A stretch of 64,000 nt of DNA, taken from positions 29,484-93,483 of the forward strand of contig DVFJ01000030.1 of assembly GCA_018713325.1 (NCBI GenBank), in the 5' to 3' direction. Numbering within the stretch: position 1 is the stretch's first letter; each line of letters opens with the position of its first letter. Both the position numbers and the translations under genes were made by a program. Below the pieces are notes generated by a model, which ran no database searches, was not told where the DNA came from, and saw only the letters and a list, made by a program, of their open reading frames with translations. Below are positions 54,366-62,876 of this stretch, in pieces. Origin of the DNA: Candidatus Onthenecus intestinigallinarum (GTDB lineage: Bacteria > Bacillota > Clostridia > Christensenellales > Aristaeellaceae).

Positions 54366-57290
54366 ATGAAGAAAATGCAGAGAAGAGCCTGGACGGCGGT
54401 CCTGATGGGGCTGCTGCTGACGTGCTGCCTCGTCGTGGGCGCCCAGGCTGCGGTCGGATACGAGGATGTGTACGGCCGCACGCTCGACCGGGTGCGCGTG
54501 CGCGCATCCGCTTCGATGTCCGCCGCCATCGAGGATAACATCGTCTCGGGCGCGTGCGTTTTCGCGCTCGACTCGGATTACGTTGGCGGCGTGACGTGGA
54601 TTCGCGTGCGCTATCGCGACTACGAGGGCGACATCGCCACGGGCTGGGTGTGCCAGAACGACGGGTCCACCACCTATGTGCAGATGCTCAGCCGCTCAGA
54701 CGCGAAGAATTACTTCGGCGTGGAGGACGGCGACCTGCCCAGCAAGCGGGTGGGCACGTTCACGCGCGCGGACAAGACCAGCTCCAACCAGACCTCCGGT
54801 TCCGTGAACAGCTACGGCTATCTGCAGCTGGGCTCGGAGGGCACGGCCGTGAGGAACCTGCAGGAAAAGTTGACGGCGCTGGGCTACTACGACGGCGAGA
54901 TCACCGGCCACTTTGGCGAGAAGACCGAGGCGGCGGTCAAGGCCTATCAGACGAAGGCCGGCCTGTACTCGGACGGCATCGCCGGCCCGGCGACGCAGGC
55001 GAAGCTGTTCGGCACGAGCACGTCCTCGACCGCCGGCAGCAAGGTGAACCTGACCTCCGGCGAGATCCGCCAGCTGCAGGAGAACCTCAAGGCGCTGGGC
55101 TTCTACGAGAGCGGCAGCGTGACGGGCAACTACGGCACGCTGACGGAGGAGGCCGTGCGCCAGTTCCAGCGCAAGTACGGGCTGGATGCGGACGGCATCG
55201 CCGGCACGAAGACGCTGGCGAAGATCCAGTCGCTGCTGGGTTCGTCCTCTTCGGGCACCGGCGCGGACGCCTCGGGCATGCTCAAGCCGGGTTCCAGCGG
55301 CACGGCGGTGCGCCAGTTGCAGGAGGATCTCAAGACGCTGGGCTTCTATGACGGCAGCGTAACGGGCAACTACGGCACGCTGACCGAGGACGCCGTGCGC
55401 CGCTTCCAGAAGCGCAACGGCCTGGACTCCGACGGCATCGCCGGCACGAAGACGCTGGCTGCCATCGCCAGTGCGCTGACGGGCGGTTCGTCCTCCTCGG
55501 GCGGAACGATCTCTACCTCCAGCGTCCTCAAGTCCGGCTCCAGCGGCACGGCGGTGCGCCAGCTGCAGGAGAACCTCAAGAAGCTGGGCTATTATGAGAG
55601 CGGCAGCGTGACGGGCAACTACGGCCCGCTGACGGAGGAAGCCGTGCGCCAGTTCCAGCGCAAGAACGGCTTGGATGCGGACGGCATTGCGGGCGCCAAG
55701 ACGCTGGCCGCCATCAATAGCGCGATCAACGGCGGCGGCTCGTCCTCCGGCTCCAGCAGCTCGGGCAGCGCCACCGGCACGCTCAAGCTGGATGACGAGG
55801 GCGAAGAGGTCAAGCAGCTGCAGAAGGACCTGACGACGCTGGGCTTCTACTCCGGCGAGATCACCGGCCACTACGGCAGCATCACCAAGGAGGCCGTGCG
55901 CCAGTTCCAGAAGAAGAACGGCCTGGATGCGGACGGCGTCGCTGGCGCCAAGACGCTCAACAAGATCAAGGCGCTCATCACCGGTGTGGATGATGAGGAT
56001 CCCAGCGGCGTCATCGTCACCCCGACGCTGCGCAGCAACTACGGCCGTACGAACAAGGACAAGGTCAACGTGCGCACCGGCCCGTCGATCAGCTACAAGA
56101 GCAAGACCATGCTCGCGCTCAATACCTACTTCCGCATCACGGAGTCGGTGAGCAACGATAACTACATCTGGTACAAGATCTCCTACACGGTGGGTGGCTA
56201 CAGCTCCACCGGCTACATCCGCAGCGATATGGCGTATGTGCTCACCAAGACCGAGGCCGAGGATTATTTGGCCGGCAACGTGAGCGGCGGCGGCGAGGTC
56301 GTCGTCAACGGCTACGTCAAGATCACGGGCGACGGCGTGCGCCTGCGCATGCAGCCCAGCACGGACGCGGACGTGTACCGCTCTGCGGACAAGGGCGAGA
56401 TCTTCGCCTACATCCGCACGACCACGGACGCCGCAGGCAAGACGTGGTACGGCCTGAAGATCGGCTACTGGGTCTATGGCGATTACGTGACCACGAACGT
56501 CTCCGACGAGGAGATCTCCGGCTCGGGCAGCTCCGGCTCCGGTTCGGGCAGCTCCGGCTACCGCACGCTCAAGCAGGGCATGGAGGGCGACGACGTGCGC
56601 AACCTGCAGCAGGCGCTGCGCCAGCTGGGCTACTACGGCTCCGAGTTCTCCATCTCCGGCAGCTACGGCCTGTGGACGGCCGAGGCGGTGCGCCAGTTCC
56701 AGCTGGCCAACGGCCTGGATGCCGACGCGATCGCCGGCGCCAAGACGCAGGCGGCCATCTATGCCGCGCTCAACAGCAGCGCGACGACGAACCCGGATCA
56801 CACGCTGGACGGCACCACCTACTACAACGTCGACTACTTCACGTACCGCGACGCGATCGTGAAGGCCTGGGGCTCGCAGACCGGGACGATCTACGACATC
56901 CAGAGCGGCAAGCAGTGGAACGTCAAGCACCTGTACCACGGCAACCACTTTGACGTGGAGCCCATGACCGCGGCGGACACCGCCGTCATGTGCCAGGCGT
57001 ACGGCGTGAGCAGCGCGGACAAGATCCCGTATCACCGCCGCGCGGTGCTGCTGACGATCGGCAACCAGACGTTCTGCGCCTCGATGTACGGTCAGGGCCA
57101 CGGCGACGATACGCTGCCCAACAACAATTACAGCGGCCAGTTCTGTATCCACCTCAAGGGCAGCCACCTCAACGGCGGCGACAGCGGCACCAACGAGGGC
57201 GTGGATGCCGACCACCAGGCGGCCGTTCAGAAGGCCTACGACTGGGTCGTGAAGAACAAGGGCGTCACGCCCAAGGACGCCTATCCGTAA
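54366..57290 (+). CDS. secreted multi-repeat peptidoglycan-binding protein
   Basis: 974 residues from ATG 54366. Signal peptide at 1-29 (ends VVGAQAA). An SH3-like domain (about 30-115) is followed by five peptidoglycan-binding type 1 repeats (about 151-215, 225-292, 302-371, 385-455, 470-539), each with ALGYYDG/TLGFY and EAVRQFQ..NGLDADGIAG motifs, separated by Ser/Gly linkers. Two SH3-type domains (about 556-640 and 650-720), a sixth repeat (about 730-805) and a 165-residue C-terminal domain come next. That domain has conserved-looking residues (VEPMTAADTAVM, SMYGQGHGDDTLPNNN, QFCIHLKGSH, DADHQ) and may be a hydrolase or wall-binding module; I cannot name it. The protein should sit in the cell wall. 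Confidence 0.87.
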   Translation: MKKMQRRAWTAVLMGLLLTCCLVVGAQAAVGYEDVYGRTLDRVRVRASASMSAAIEDNIVSGACVFALDSDYVGGVTWIRVRYRDYEGDIATGWVCQNDGSTTYVQMLSRSDAKNYFGVEDGDLPSKRVGTFTRADKTSSNQTSGSVNSYGYLQLGSEGTAVRNLQEKLTALGYYDGEITGHFGEKTEAAVKAYQTKAGLYSDGIAGPATQAKLFGTSTSSTAGSKVNLTSGEIRQLQENLKALGFYESGSVTGNYGTLTEEAVRQFQRKYGLDADGIAGTKTLAKIQSLLGSSSSGTGADASGMLKPGSSGTAVRQLQEDLKTLGFYDGSVTGNYGTLTEDAVRRFQKRNGLDSDGIAGTKTLAAIASALTGGSSSSGGTISTSSVLKSGSSGTAVRQLQENLKKLGYYESGSVTGNYGPLTEEAVRQFQRKNGLDADGIAGAKTLAAINSAINGGGSSSGSSSSGSATGTLKLDDEGEEVKQLQKDLTTLGFYSGEITGHYGSITKEAVRQFQKKNGLDADGVAGAKTLNKIKALITGVDDEDPSGVIVTPTLRSNYGRTNKDKVNVRTGPSISYKSKTMLALNTYFRITESVSNDNYIWYKISYTVGGYSSTGYIRSDMAYVLTKTEAEDYLAGNVSGGGEVVVNGYVKITGDGVRLRMQPSTDADVYRSADKGEIFAYIRTTTDAAGKTWYGLKIGYWVYGDYVTTNVSDEEISGSGSSGSGSGSSGYRTLKQGMEGDDVRNLQQALRQLGYYGSEFSISGSYGLWTAEAVRQFQLANGLDADAIAGAKTQAAIYAALNSSATTNPDHTLDGTTYYNVDYFTYRDAIVKAWGSQTGTIYDIQSGKQWNVKHLYHGNHFDVEPMTAADTAVMCQAYGVSSADKIPYHRRAVLLTIGNQTFCASMYGQGHGDDTLPNNNYSGQFCIHLKGSHLNGGDSGTNEGVDADHQAAVQKAYDWVVKNKGVTPKDAYP
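54819..56777 (+). repeat. six tandem peptidoglycan-binding repeats at DNA level
   Basis: Units of about 200-240 bases. Units 2 to 5 are near-identical over long stretches, for instance AGCGTGACGGGCAACTACGG at 55106, 55601 and, with one change, 55357. Unit 6 is separated from the first five by two SH3 domains and is more divergent. This is a coding repeat that could expand or contract by recombination. Confidence 0.85.
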
Positions 57291-57310
57291 TCGGTGGTTC
57301 TGTTTCAAAC

Positions 57311-57343
57311 GCGCGCCCGGCTTTTGCCGGGCGCGCTTTGCGC
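57311..57343 (+). terminator. terminator of the wall-protein gene
   Basis: GCGCGCCCGG/CCGGGCGCGC stem with a CTTTTG loop, followed by TTTG. Confidence 0.8.
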
Positions 57344-57348
57344 AGCGC

Positions 57349-57378
57349 TTGACAAACGGCCCGCGCAGGCGGTATAAT
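57349..57378 (+). promoter_or_regulatory. promoter of the alaS leader
   Basis: TTGACA at 57349-57354 and TATAAT at 57373-57378, with an 18-base spacer. Confidence 0.88.
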
Positions 57379-57384
57379 AGGCCC

Positions 57385-57631
57385 CGATAGTTACAAACGC
57401 GATGAGGCGGAAGAGTACCGCGCGCAAAACGCCAAAGCGAGCCGGCAGAGGGTGGAAGGCCGGCGCGGGCGCGCGCGGGAAGCGGCCGCCGAGCGGCCTG
57501 CCCGAACGGAGTAGGGCGGGACGGGTTTCCCCGCCGTTACCGGGCAAGAGAGGGCGCGGCCATCCGCGCCAATCGGAGTGGTACCGCGAATGACAGCGCC
57601 TGTTCGTCCCCGAGCGATCAGGCGCTTTTTT
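57385..57631 (+). promoter_or_regulatory. T-box riboswitch (tRNA-Ala) controlling alaS
   Basis: This fills the 388-base gap before alaS. Stem I begins GATGAGGCGGAAGAGTACC (S-turn AGTA) and contains the AGAGGGTGGAAGG distal-loop segment. The T-box is GGAGTGGTACCGCG at 57575-57588, slightly off consensus in its first bases; the variable T fits A73 of tRNA-Ala. The antiterminator's 3' side is CGTCCC, and the terminator AGCGCCTG/CAGGCGCT (57595-57626) is followed by T residues. A GCC specifier is likely, but I cannot place it with certainty. Confidence 0.9.
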
Positions 57632-57678
57632 ATGTTTTTTGCCCATTTTGCCGATTTCGGAAAGGAGCATCCGCAACC

Positions 57679-59493
57679 ATGAGCGTCAGACCCACCACCT
57701 CCGACGAGCTGCGCGCGATGTGGCTCAGGTTCTTCCAGTCCAAGGGCCATGCCGTCATCCCCAGCGCATCCGTCATCCCGGAAAACGACCCGACCGTCCT
57801 GTTCACCACTGCGGGCATGCACCCGCTGGTGCCCTACCTGATGGGCCAGAAGCACCCCGCCGGCAGCCGCCTGTGCGACGTGCAGAAGTGCATCCGCACC
57901 GGCGACATCGACGAGGTCGGCGACGCCTCGCACCTCACGTTCTTTGAGATGCTGGGCAACTGGTCGCTGGGCGATTACTTCAAGAAGGAGGCCATCGCCT
58001 GGTCTTGGGAGTTCCTGACCAGCCCCGAGTGGCTCGGGCTCGACCCGGACCGCCTGGCCTTCTCGGTCTTCGCCGGCGAGCCGGAGAACGGCATCCCCCG
58101 CGACGACGAGGCCGCCGGCTACTGGCGCGCAAACGGCGTGAAGGACGACCACATCTTCTTCCTGCCGCGCGAGAACAACTGGTGGGGCCCCGCCGGCCAG
58201 ACCGGTCCCTGCGGCCCGGACACCGAGATGTTCATCATCACCGACAAGGCGCCCTGCGGCCCCGACTGCTCGCCCGCGTGCGGCTGCGGCCGCTACCTGG
58301 AGATCTGGAACGACGTGTTCATGCAGTATCACAAGAACGCCGACGGCACCTTCGAGCCGATGGCGCACAAGAACGTGGATACCGGCATGGGCCTGGAGCG
58401 CACGATCTGCGTGCTCAACGGCAAGCAGACCGTCTACGACACCGACGCCTTCACGGGCATCCTGCAGCGCATCGCGGAGCTGTCGGGCAAGACGTACGGC
58501 GCGGACGAGCAGACGACGCGCGCGTTCCGCATCATCGCCGACCACATGCGCACGGCCACGATGATCCTGGGCGATCCGCGCGGCGTCTCTCCGTCCAATG
58601 TCGATCAGGGCTACGTGCTGCGCCGCCTCATCCGCCGCGCGGTGCGCTTTGGCATGGAGCTGGGCATGGGCGAGGGCTTTACCTGCGAGATCGCCAAGGT
58701 CATCATCGCCCAGTACCGCGAGGTCTACCCCGAGCTCAAGCAGAACGAGGCCTTCGTGCTCGAGCAGCTCAAGCTTGAGGAGGCGCGCTTTGCGCGCACG
58801 CTGCGCCAGGGCGAGAAGGAGTTCGCCAAGATGGTTGCGCGCATGGACGGCGGCACGGTCATCGACGGCGTGAGCGCGTTCAAGCTCTACGACACCTATG
58901 GCTTCCCCATCGAGATGACCAAGGAGCTGGCCGCCGAGCATGGCCTGACCGTGGACGAGGCGGGCTTTGCCGCGCGCTTTGAGCAGCACCAGAAGACCAG
59001 CCACGCCGGCGCGGAGCAGCGCTTCAAGGGCGGCCTGGCCGACCACAGCGAGCAGACCGCGCGCCTGCACACCGCCACGCACCTGCTGCACGCAGCGCTG
59101 CGCAAGGTGCTGGGCGACGAGGTCGCGCAGAAGGGCTCCAACATCACCGCCGAGCGCCTGCGCTTCGACTTCTCCTTTGGCCGCAAGATGACCAAGGAGG
59201 AGATCGCTGAGGTCGAGCGCCTGGTCAACGAGGCCATCGCCGCCGACGTGCCGGTCGACATGAAGGAGACGACCGTCGCGGAGGCCAAGGCCGAGGGCGC
59301 GATCGGCCTGTTCGAGAGCAAGTACGGCGAGAAGGTGCGCATGTACACGATGGGGCCGTTCTCCAAGGAGATCTGCGGCGGCCCGCACGCGAATCACACG
59401 GGCGAGCTCGTCTCGTTCAAGATCCAGAAGGAGGAGTCGTCCTCCGCGGGCGTGCGCCGCATCAAGGCGACGATCGGCGCCAAGGCCGATTGA
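57679..59493 (+). CDS. alaS: alanyl-tRNA synthetase, short form without C-Ala domain
   Basis: 604 residues against about 870 in E. coli. Class II core (FFQSKGHAVIPSASVIP, then FFEMLGNWSLGDYFK), tRNA-recognition domain and the editing domain (HTATHLLHAAL, CGGPHANHTGELV) are all present. The protein ends right after the editing domain (IKATIGAKAD), so the DHHA1/C-Ala domain is missing. No downstream remnant of it is seen and a terminator follows 26 bases later, so this is a naturally short form and not a broken gene. Start at ATG 57679 after AAAGGAG. Confidence 0.95.
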   Translation: MSVRPTTSDELRAMWLRFFQSKGHAVIPSASVIPENDPTVLFTTAGMHPLVPYLMGQKHPAGSRLCDVQKCIRTGDIDEVGDASHLTFFEMLGNWSLGDYFKKEAIAWSWEFLTSPEWLGLDPDRLAFSVFAGEPENGIPRDDEAAGYWRANGVKDDHIFFLPRENNWWGPAGQTGPCGPDTEMFIITDKAPCGPDCSPACGCGRYLEIWNDVFMQYHKNADGTFEPMAHKNVDTGMGLERTICVLNGKQTVYDTDAFTGILQRIAELSGKTYGADEQTTRAFRIIADHMRTATMILGDPRGVSPSNVDQGYVLRRLIRRAVRFGMELGMGEGFTCEIAKVIIAQYREVYPELKQNEAFVLEQLKLEEARFARTLRQGEKEFAKMVARMDGGTVIDGVSAFKLYDTYGFPIEMTKELAAEHGLTVDEAGFAARFEQHQKTSHAGAEQRFKGGLADHSEQTARLHTATHLLHAALRKVLGDEVAQKGSNITAERLRFDFSFGRKMTKEEIAEVERLVNEAIAADVPVDMKETTVAEAKAEGAIGLFESKYGEKVRMYTMGPFSKEICGGPHANHTGELVSFKIQKEESSSAGVRRIKATIGAKAD

Positions 59494-59519
59494 CGTGATC
59501 GACAACGGACAGATAGCAA

Positions 59520-59550
59520 GGGCGCGGAGGCATGCCTCCGCGCCCTTTTG
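59520..59550 (+). terminator. terminator of alaS
   Basis: GGGCGCGGAGG/CCTCCGCGCCC stem with a CATG loop, followed by TTTTG; it lies just before the stop of the converging DUF2812 gene. Confidence 0.9.
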
Positions 59551-59564
59551 CGCCCTGAAGGACC

Positions 59565-60101
59565 CTATTCCGAGAGCTTCTGCGCCGCCTCCGTCCGCGC
59601 CGCGCGGGCGCGCATGACCGTCCACATGCGCAGCAGCAGGCCGCTCACCGGCAGCGTGATCAGACCTGCGATCAGGTTTTCCACCGAATGCGTCGGGGAG
59701 AGCGTGAAGATCGCCAGGTTGAGGACGAAGACGCTCACATTCAGCGCGAGCAGCGTCGCGTACAGGCGGGCCAGCCGCCGCAGATACCGCGCCCTGGATG
59801 CGTTGTCGCTGTACAGCTCGAACGCCCCCTCCGACGCCGGCCGCCTCAGGTAGACCCAGTCGCACCAGCGCTGCACGCACTCGATGCCGGATTCCCGCAG
59901 AAAGGCCAGGTAGTCCGCCTGGCCTGCCGCATCGCCGCCGAGCAGTTCGATCCGGTAGACCCACGCGCCGGGCTCGCAGTCCTCAAACGTGTATATCCCT
60001 AGGAAAAAGCGCGTCATCGCCATCCCCTCGCGCGCCTTCGCGTTCAGAAACGCCTCTTCCTTTTGCGGGTCTGTCAGCAAGTGAAATTCACGCCTGCGCA
60101 T
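59565..60101 (-). CDS. DUF2812 domain membrane protein
   Basis: 178 residues. The DUF2812 part (residues 1-105) has EEAFLNAKAREGMAMTRFFLG, YRIELL and YLAFLRESGIECVQRWCDWVYLR; two membrane helices follow (about 112-132 and 140-162). Such proteins are usually encoded next to PadR regulators and may act as partners that signal membrane conditions; this is not proven. AGGAGGG precedes the ATG, and it overlaps the padR gene by 14 bases. Confidence 0.88.
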   Translation of the reverse strand: MRRREFHLLTDPQKEEAFLNAKAREGMAMTRFFLGIYTFEDCEPGAWVYRIELLGGDAAGQADYLAFLRESGIECVQRWCDWVYLRRPASEGAFELYSDNASRARYLRRLARLYATLLALNVSVFVLNLAIFTLSPTHSVENLIAGLITLPVSGLLLRMWTVMRARAARTEAAQKLSE

Positions 60102-60411
60102 CGTCTTTCCCTCCTAATATGTGGATGCCGTTCTGATACAGCTCGCCCAGCCGCCGCACCTCTGCGCGCAGCGCCGCGCGCCCCGCCTGCGTCAGCTGGT
60201 ATTCCTTGCGCCGCGCGTCCGATGCCGCCGGCTCGATCCAGCCGCGTGCGCACAGCGTGTTCAGCGCCCCATACAGCGTGCCCGCGCCCAGCGCCACGCG
60301 CCCGCCGCTCATCTCTTTCACCCGCTGCATGATCCCGTAGCCGTGCAGCGGGCTGTCCAGCGACAGCAGGATGTAATAGACCGCCTCCGTCAGCGCGCCC
60401 TGCTCGTCCAT
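60088..60411 (-). CDS. PadR-family transcriptional regulator
   Basis: 107 residues: ILLSLDSPLHGYGIMQRV, GALGAGTLYGALNTL (read here as VALGAGTLYGALNTL) and SDARRKEYQLTQAGRAAL are the PadR winged-helix signature. GAGGAGG precedes the ATG. First gene of a padR-DUF2812 operon. Its own promoter contains two identical-type palindromes (60432 and 60468), so it probably represses itself. Confidence 0.93.
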   Translation of the reverse strand: MDEQGALTEAVYYILLSLDSPLHGYGIMQRVKEMSGGRVALGAGTLYGALNTLCARGWIEPAASDARRKEYQLTQAGRAALRAEVRRLGELYQNGIHILGGKDDAQA

Positions 60412-60431
60412 CGTCAGGCCTCCTCTGTAAC

Positions 60432-60450
60432 TATATCGGAATGCGATATA
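60432..60450. promoter_or_regulatory. PadR operator, proximal copy
   Basis: TATATCG, five bases, CGATATA: a perfect 7-5-7 palindrome about 20 bases upstream of the padR start codon, overlapping the expected transcription start. Confidence 0.85.
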
Positions 60451-60465
60451 TCGTTCGACGGACTA

Positions 60466-60494
60466 ATTATATCGTGATCCGATATAGTTGTCAA
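60466..60494 (-). promoter_or_regulatory. sigma-A promoter of padR-DUF2812
   Basis: Minus-strand TTGACA (60489-60494) and TATAAT (60466-60471), both perfect, 17-base spacer. The spacer is filled by the second palindrome. Confidence 0.93.
60468..60486. promoter_or_regulatory. PadR operator, distal copy within the promoter
   Basis: TATATCG, five bases, CGATATA, with the same arms as the proximal copy and 36 bases away centre to centre. It lies between the -35 and -10 boxes, so a bound regulator would block RNA polymerase. Confidence 0.88.
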
Positions 60495-60559
60495 GCCCTT
60501 TTTTCTTGCAAAGGGGAACGGCGTCTGCTATCATGGACACACGAAAGGGGCGTGAGGAC

Positions 60560-61645
60560 ATGGAACGAAACGACGTGATCGTCGCATACGGAATGGACGC
60601 GGCGGCGATGGCGCGCGAGGTGCTGCGCGCGGCGCGCATCGAGGAGCTGATCGGGCGGCGGGATGCGCGCATCGCGTTCAAGCCGAACCTGGTGACGGCC
60701 GCGCCGGCGGAGCAGGGCGGCACGACGCACCCGGCGCTGCTAGAGGGCGCGATCGGCTACCTGAAGGAGCAGGGCTTTGAGCGCATCAGCATCGTGGAGG
60801 GCTCGTGGGTCGGCGAGCGCACGGCGCGCGCGTTCGAGGCGTGCGGCTATGCGGAGCTGGCGCGGCGCACGGGCGTGCGGCTGATCGACACGCAGCGGGA
60901 CGGCGCGCACGAGGTCGACTGCGCGGGCATGCGGCTGCAGGTGTGCGACTGCGTGCGGGAGATCGACTTTCTGATCGGCGTGCCGGTGCTCAAGGGACAC
61001 TGTCAGACGGGCGTGACCTGCGCGCTCAAGAACATGAAGGGGCTGATCCCCAATGCCGAGAAGCGGCGCTTCCACGCGATGGGGCTGATGAAGCCCATCG
61101 CGCACCTGAACGCGGGCATCCGGCAGGACTTCGTGCTCGTGGACGCGCTGTGCGGGGACCTGAACTTCGAGGAGGGCGGCAACCCGGTGCGGCGCGGGCA
61201 GGTGCTGGGCTTTCGCGACCCGGTGCTGTGCGACGCATGGGCGTGCCGCGAGATGGGCTATGACCTGGACGAGGTGCCCTACGTCGGCCTGGCGGCGGCG
61301 CTGGGCGTGGGCAGCGCAGACCTGGGGGCCGCGCGCGTGACGGAGGTGAACCGCCCCGAGGCGGTCGCCCGCCCGCCGAAGCCGGCGCGGCGCGTGGCTG
61401 CGCTCAGCCGCTGCGTGCGCGAGCAGGAGGCGTGCAGCGCGTGCTACGCGAGCCTGATCTGCGCGCTGGAGCGGCTGGACGGCGAGGGCGTGCCCACCCC
61501 GCGCGAGGTCTGCATCGGCCAGGGATTCCGCGGCAAAGCGGGCGACGTGGGCGTGGGCGCGTGCACGGCGGGCTTTGCGCACAGCGTGGGCGGCTGCCCG
61601 CCGCGCGCGGCGGACGTGCTCGCGTTCCTTCGCGGCCTGCGCTGA
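60560..61645 (+). CDS. DUF362 domain protein
   Basis: 361 residues from ATG 60560 (GGGGCGTGAGGA upstream). RIAFKPNLVTAAPAEQGGTT, then SIVEGSWVGERTARAFEACGY and LIGVPVLKGHCQTGVTCALKN are the DUF362 signature. The C-terminal part has clustered Cys (CVREQEACSACYASLIC, CIGQ, GACTAG, GGCPP) that could hold an Fe-S cluster, but there is no standard CxxCxxCxxxCP ferredoxin motif. Function unknown; divergent from padR, with the operators between them. Confidence 0.87.
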   Translation: MERNDVIVAYGMDAAAMAREVLRAARIEELIGRRDARIAFKPNLVTAAPAEQGGTTHPALLEGAIGYLKEQGFERISIVEGSWVGERTARAFEACGYAELARRTGVRLIDTQRDGAHEVDCAGMRLQVCDCVREIDFLIGVPVLKGHCQTGVTCALKNMKGLIPNAEKRRFHAMGLMKPIAHLNAGIRQDFVLVDALCGDLNFEEGGNPVRRGQVLGFRDPVLCDAWACREMGYDLDEVPYVGLAAALGVGSADLGAARVTEVNRPEAVARPPKPARRVAALSRCVREQEACSACYASLICALERLDGEGVPTPREVCIGQGFRGKAGDVGVGACTAGFAHSVGGCPPRAADVLAFLRGLR

Positions 61646-61647
61646 GC

Positions 61648-62772
61648 CTAGCGGCGCGCGATGGCCGCGACGGCCTCGAGCAGGCGGTCGACGTCGGCAT
61701 CCGTGTTGAAGGGGCCGGGGCTGACGCGGACCGCGCCGGTCTCCAGCGTGCCCAGCAGCTGGTGTGCGCCGGGCGCGCAGTGCAGGCCGCCGCGCACCGC
61801 GATGCCGCGCGCATCCAGCGCGTCGGCTACCTCGCCGGAGGCCAGGGCGCGCACGTTGAAGCTGACCAGCAGGCTGCCCGGCGGCGAGTAGAGGGCGACG
61901 CCGGGAATCGCGCCTAGGCCTGCGCGCAGCCGCTCGCACAGGCGGCGGTGGTGTGCGGCGATCTCGGCTTCGTGCTGGCACAGGAAGCGCACGCCCGCGG
62001 CGAGCCCGGCGATGCCGGGCAGGTTGAGCGTGCCGCTCTCGAAGCGGTCGGGCATGTCCTCGGGCTGAAACATACTCTCCGACATGCTGCCCGTGCCGCC
62101 CTGGCGCAGCGGGCGCAGCGCGACGCCCTCACGTACGTACAGGCCGCCGGTGCCGTGCGGGCCGAGCAGGCCCTTGTGGCCGGGAAAGGCCAGCAGGTCC
62201 GCGCCCAGCTCGTCCGGGCGCGCGGGCACGAGGCCCAGGCTCTGCGCCGCATCGACCAGCAGCGTGACGCCCGCGCGGCGGCATAGGGCTGCGATGGGCC
62301 GCACGTCCTGCAGCACGCCGGTGACGTTGCTGCAGTGCGTGAATACGACCAGGCGCGTGCGCCGCGTCAGCGCGGCGCGCACGCCCTCGGGCGTCACGCG
62401 CCCGTCCGGCCCGGGGTGCACGAGTGTGAGCGGGTTCAACCCGGCGCGCGCGCGCTCGCTGAGCGGACGCAGCACGGAGTTGTGCTCCAGCAGCGTGGCC
62501 ACGGCATGATCGCCCGGGCGCAGGATGCCGTGGATGGCGGTGTTGAGCGCGTCGGTGCAGCTCTGGCAGAACACCACGCGCGAGGGATCGGCCACGCCCA
62601 GCAGCGCCGCGAGCTGTTCGCGGCAGCCCCAGACGATGCGCCCGGCGGCCAGCGCCAGACGGTGGCCGGAGCGGCCGGGGTTCGCGCCGGCCTTTTCCAG
62701 CGCGCCGGCCATGGCCTGCGCCACCTGCGGGGCCTTGGGAAAGCTGGTCGCCGCGTTGTCCAGATAGATCAA
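61648..62772 (-). CDS. cysteine desulfurase family protein (NifS/IscS-like)
   Basis: 374 residues from TTG 62772 (GGGAGGA upstream). Class V aminotransferase fold with IYLDNAATSFPKAP at the start, LLEHNSVLRPL (PLP-stacking His), LVDAAQSLGLVP (Asp and Gln) and the PLP Lys in AFPGHKGLLGPHGTGGLYV. The active-site Cys is probably in RGGLHCAPGAHQ, as in the group I could not separate from SufS-like members. It mobilises sulfur or selenium from cysteine or selenocysteine. Divergent from DUF3343. Confidence 0.9.
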   Translation of the reverse strand: MIYLDNAATSFPKAPQVAQAMAGALEKAGANPGRSGHRLALAAGRIVWGCREQLAALLGVADPSRVVFCQSCTDALNTAIHGILRPGDHAVATLLEHNSVLRPLSERARAGLNPLTLVHPGPDGRVTPEGVRAALTRRTRLVVFTHCSNVTGVLQDVRPIAALCRRAGVTLLVDAAQSLGLVPARPDELGADLLAFPGHKGLLGPHGTGGLYVREGVALRPLRQGGTGSMSESMFQPEDMPDRFESGTLNLPGIAGLAAGVRFLCQHEAEIAAHHRRLCERLRAGLGAIPGVALYSPPGSLLVSFNVRALASGEVADALDARGIAVRGGLHCAPGAHQLLGTLETGAVRVSPGPFNTDADVDRLLEAVAAIARR

Positions 62773-62876
62773 GGATGCTTCCTCCCTTCGTCACGCAGCG
62801 GGGCCGCGCGCAATACAGTATATTAAGCGCGCGGCGGGGCATGCCGCGCGCAGGGCGAAGATGGGAGGCATGCGGA

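Noticed and set aside
54819..55985. CRISPR-like repeat array
   Set aside because: The repeats are over 200 bases, in frame, and code for peptidoglycan-binding domains; there are no unique spacers of constant size.
54696..57308. 870-codon minus frame opposite the wall protein
   Set aside because: Antisense shadow of repeated GC-rich codons; its repeats reflect the repeats of the true gene.
57679..59493. alaS as a truncated pseudogene
   Set aside because: The frame ends cleanly after a complete editing domain, followed by a terminator, with no downstream remnant; the T-box and start are intact.
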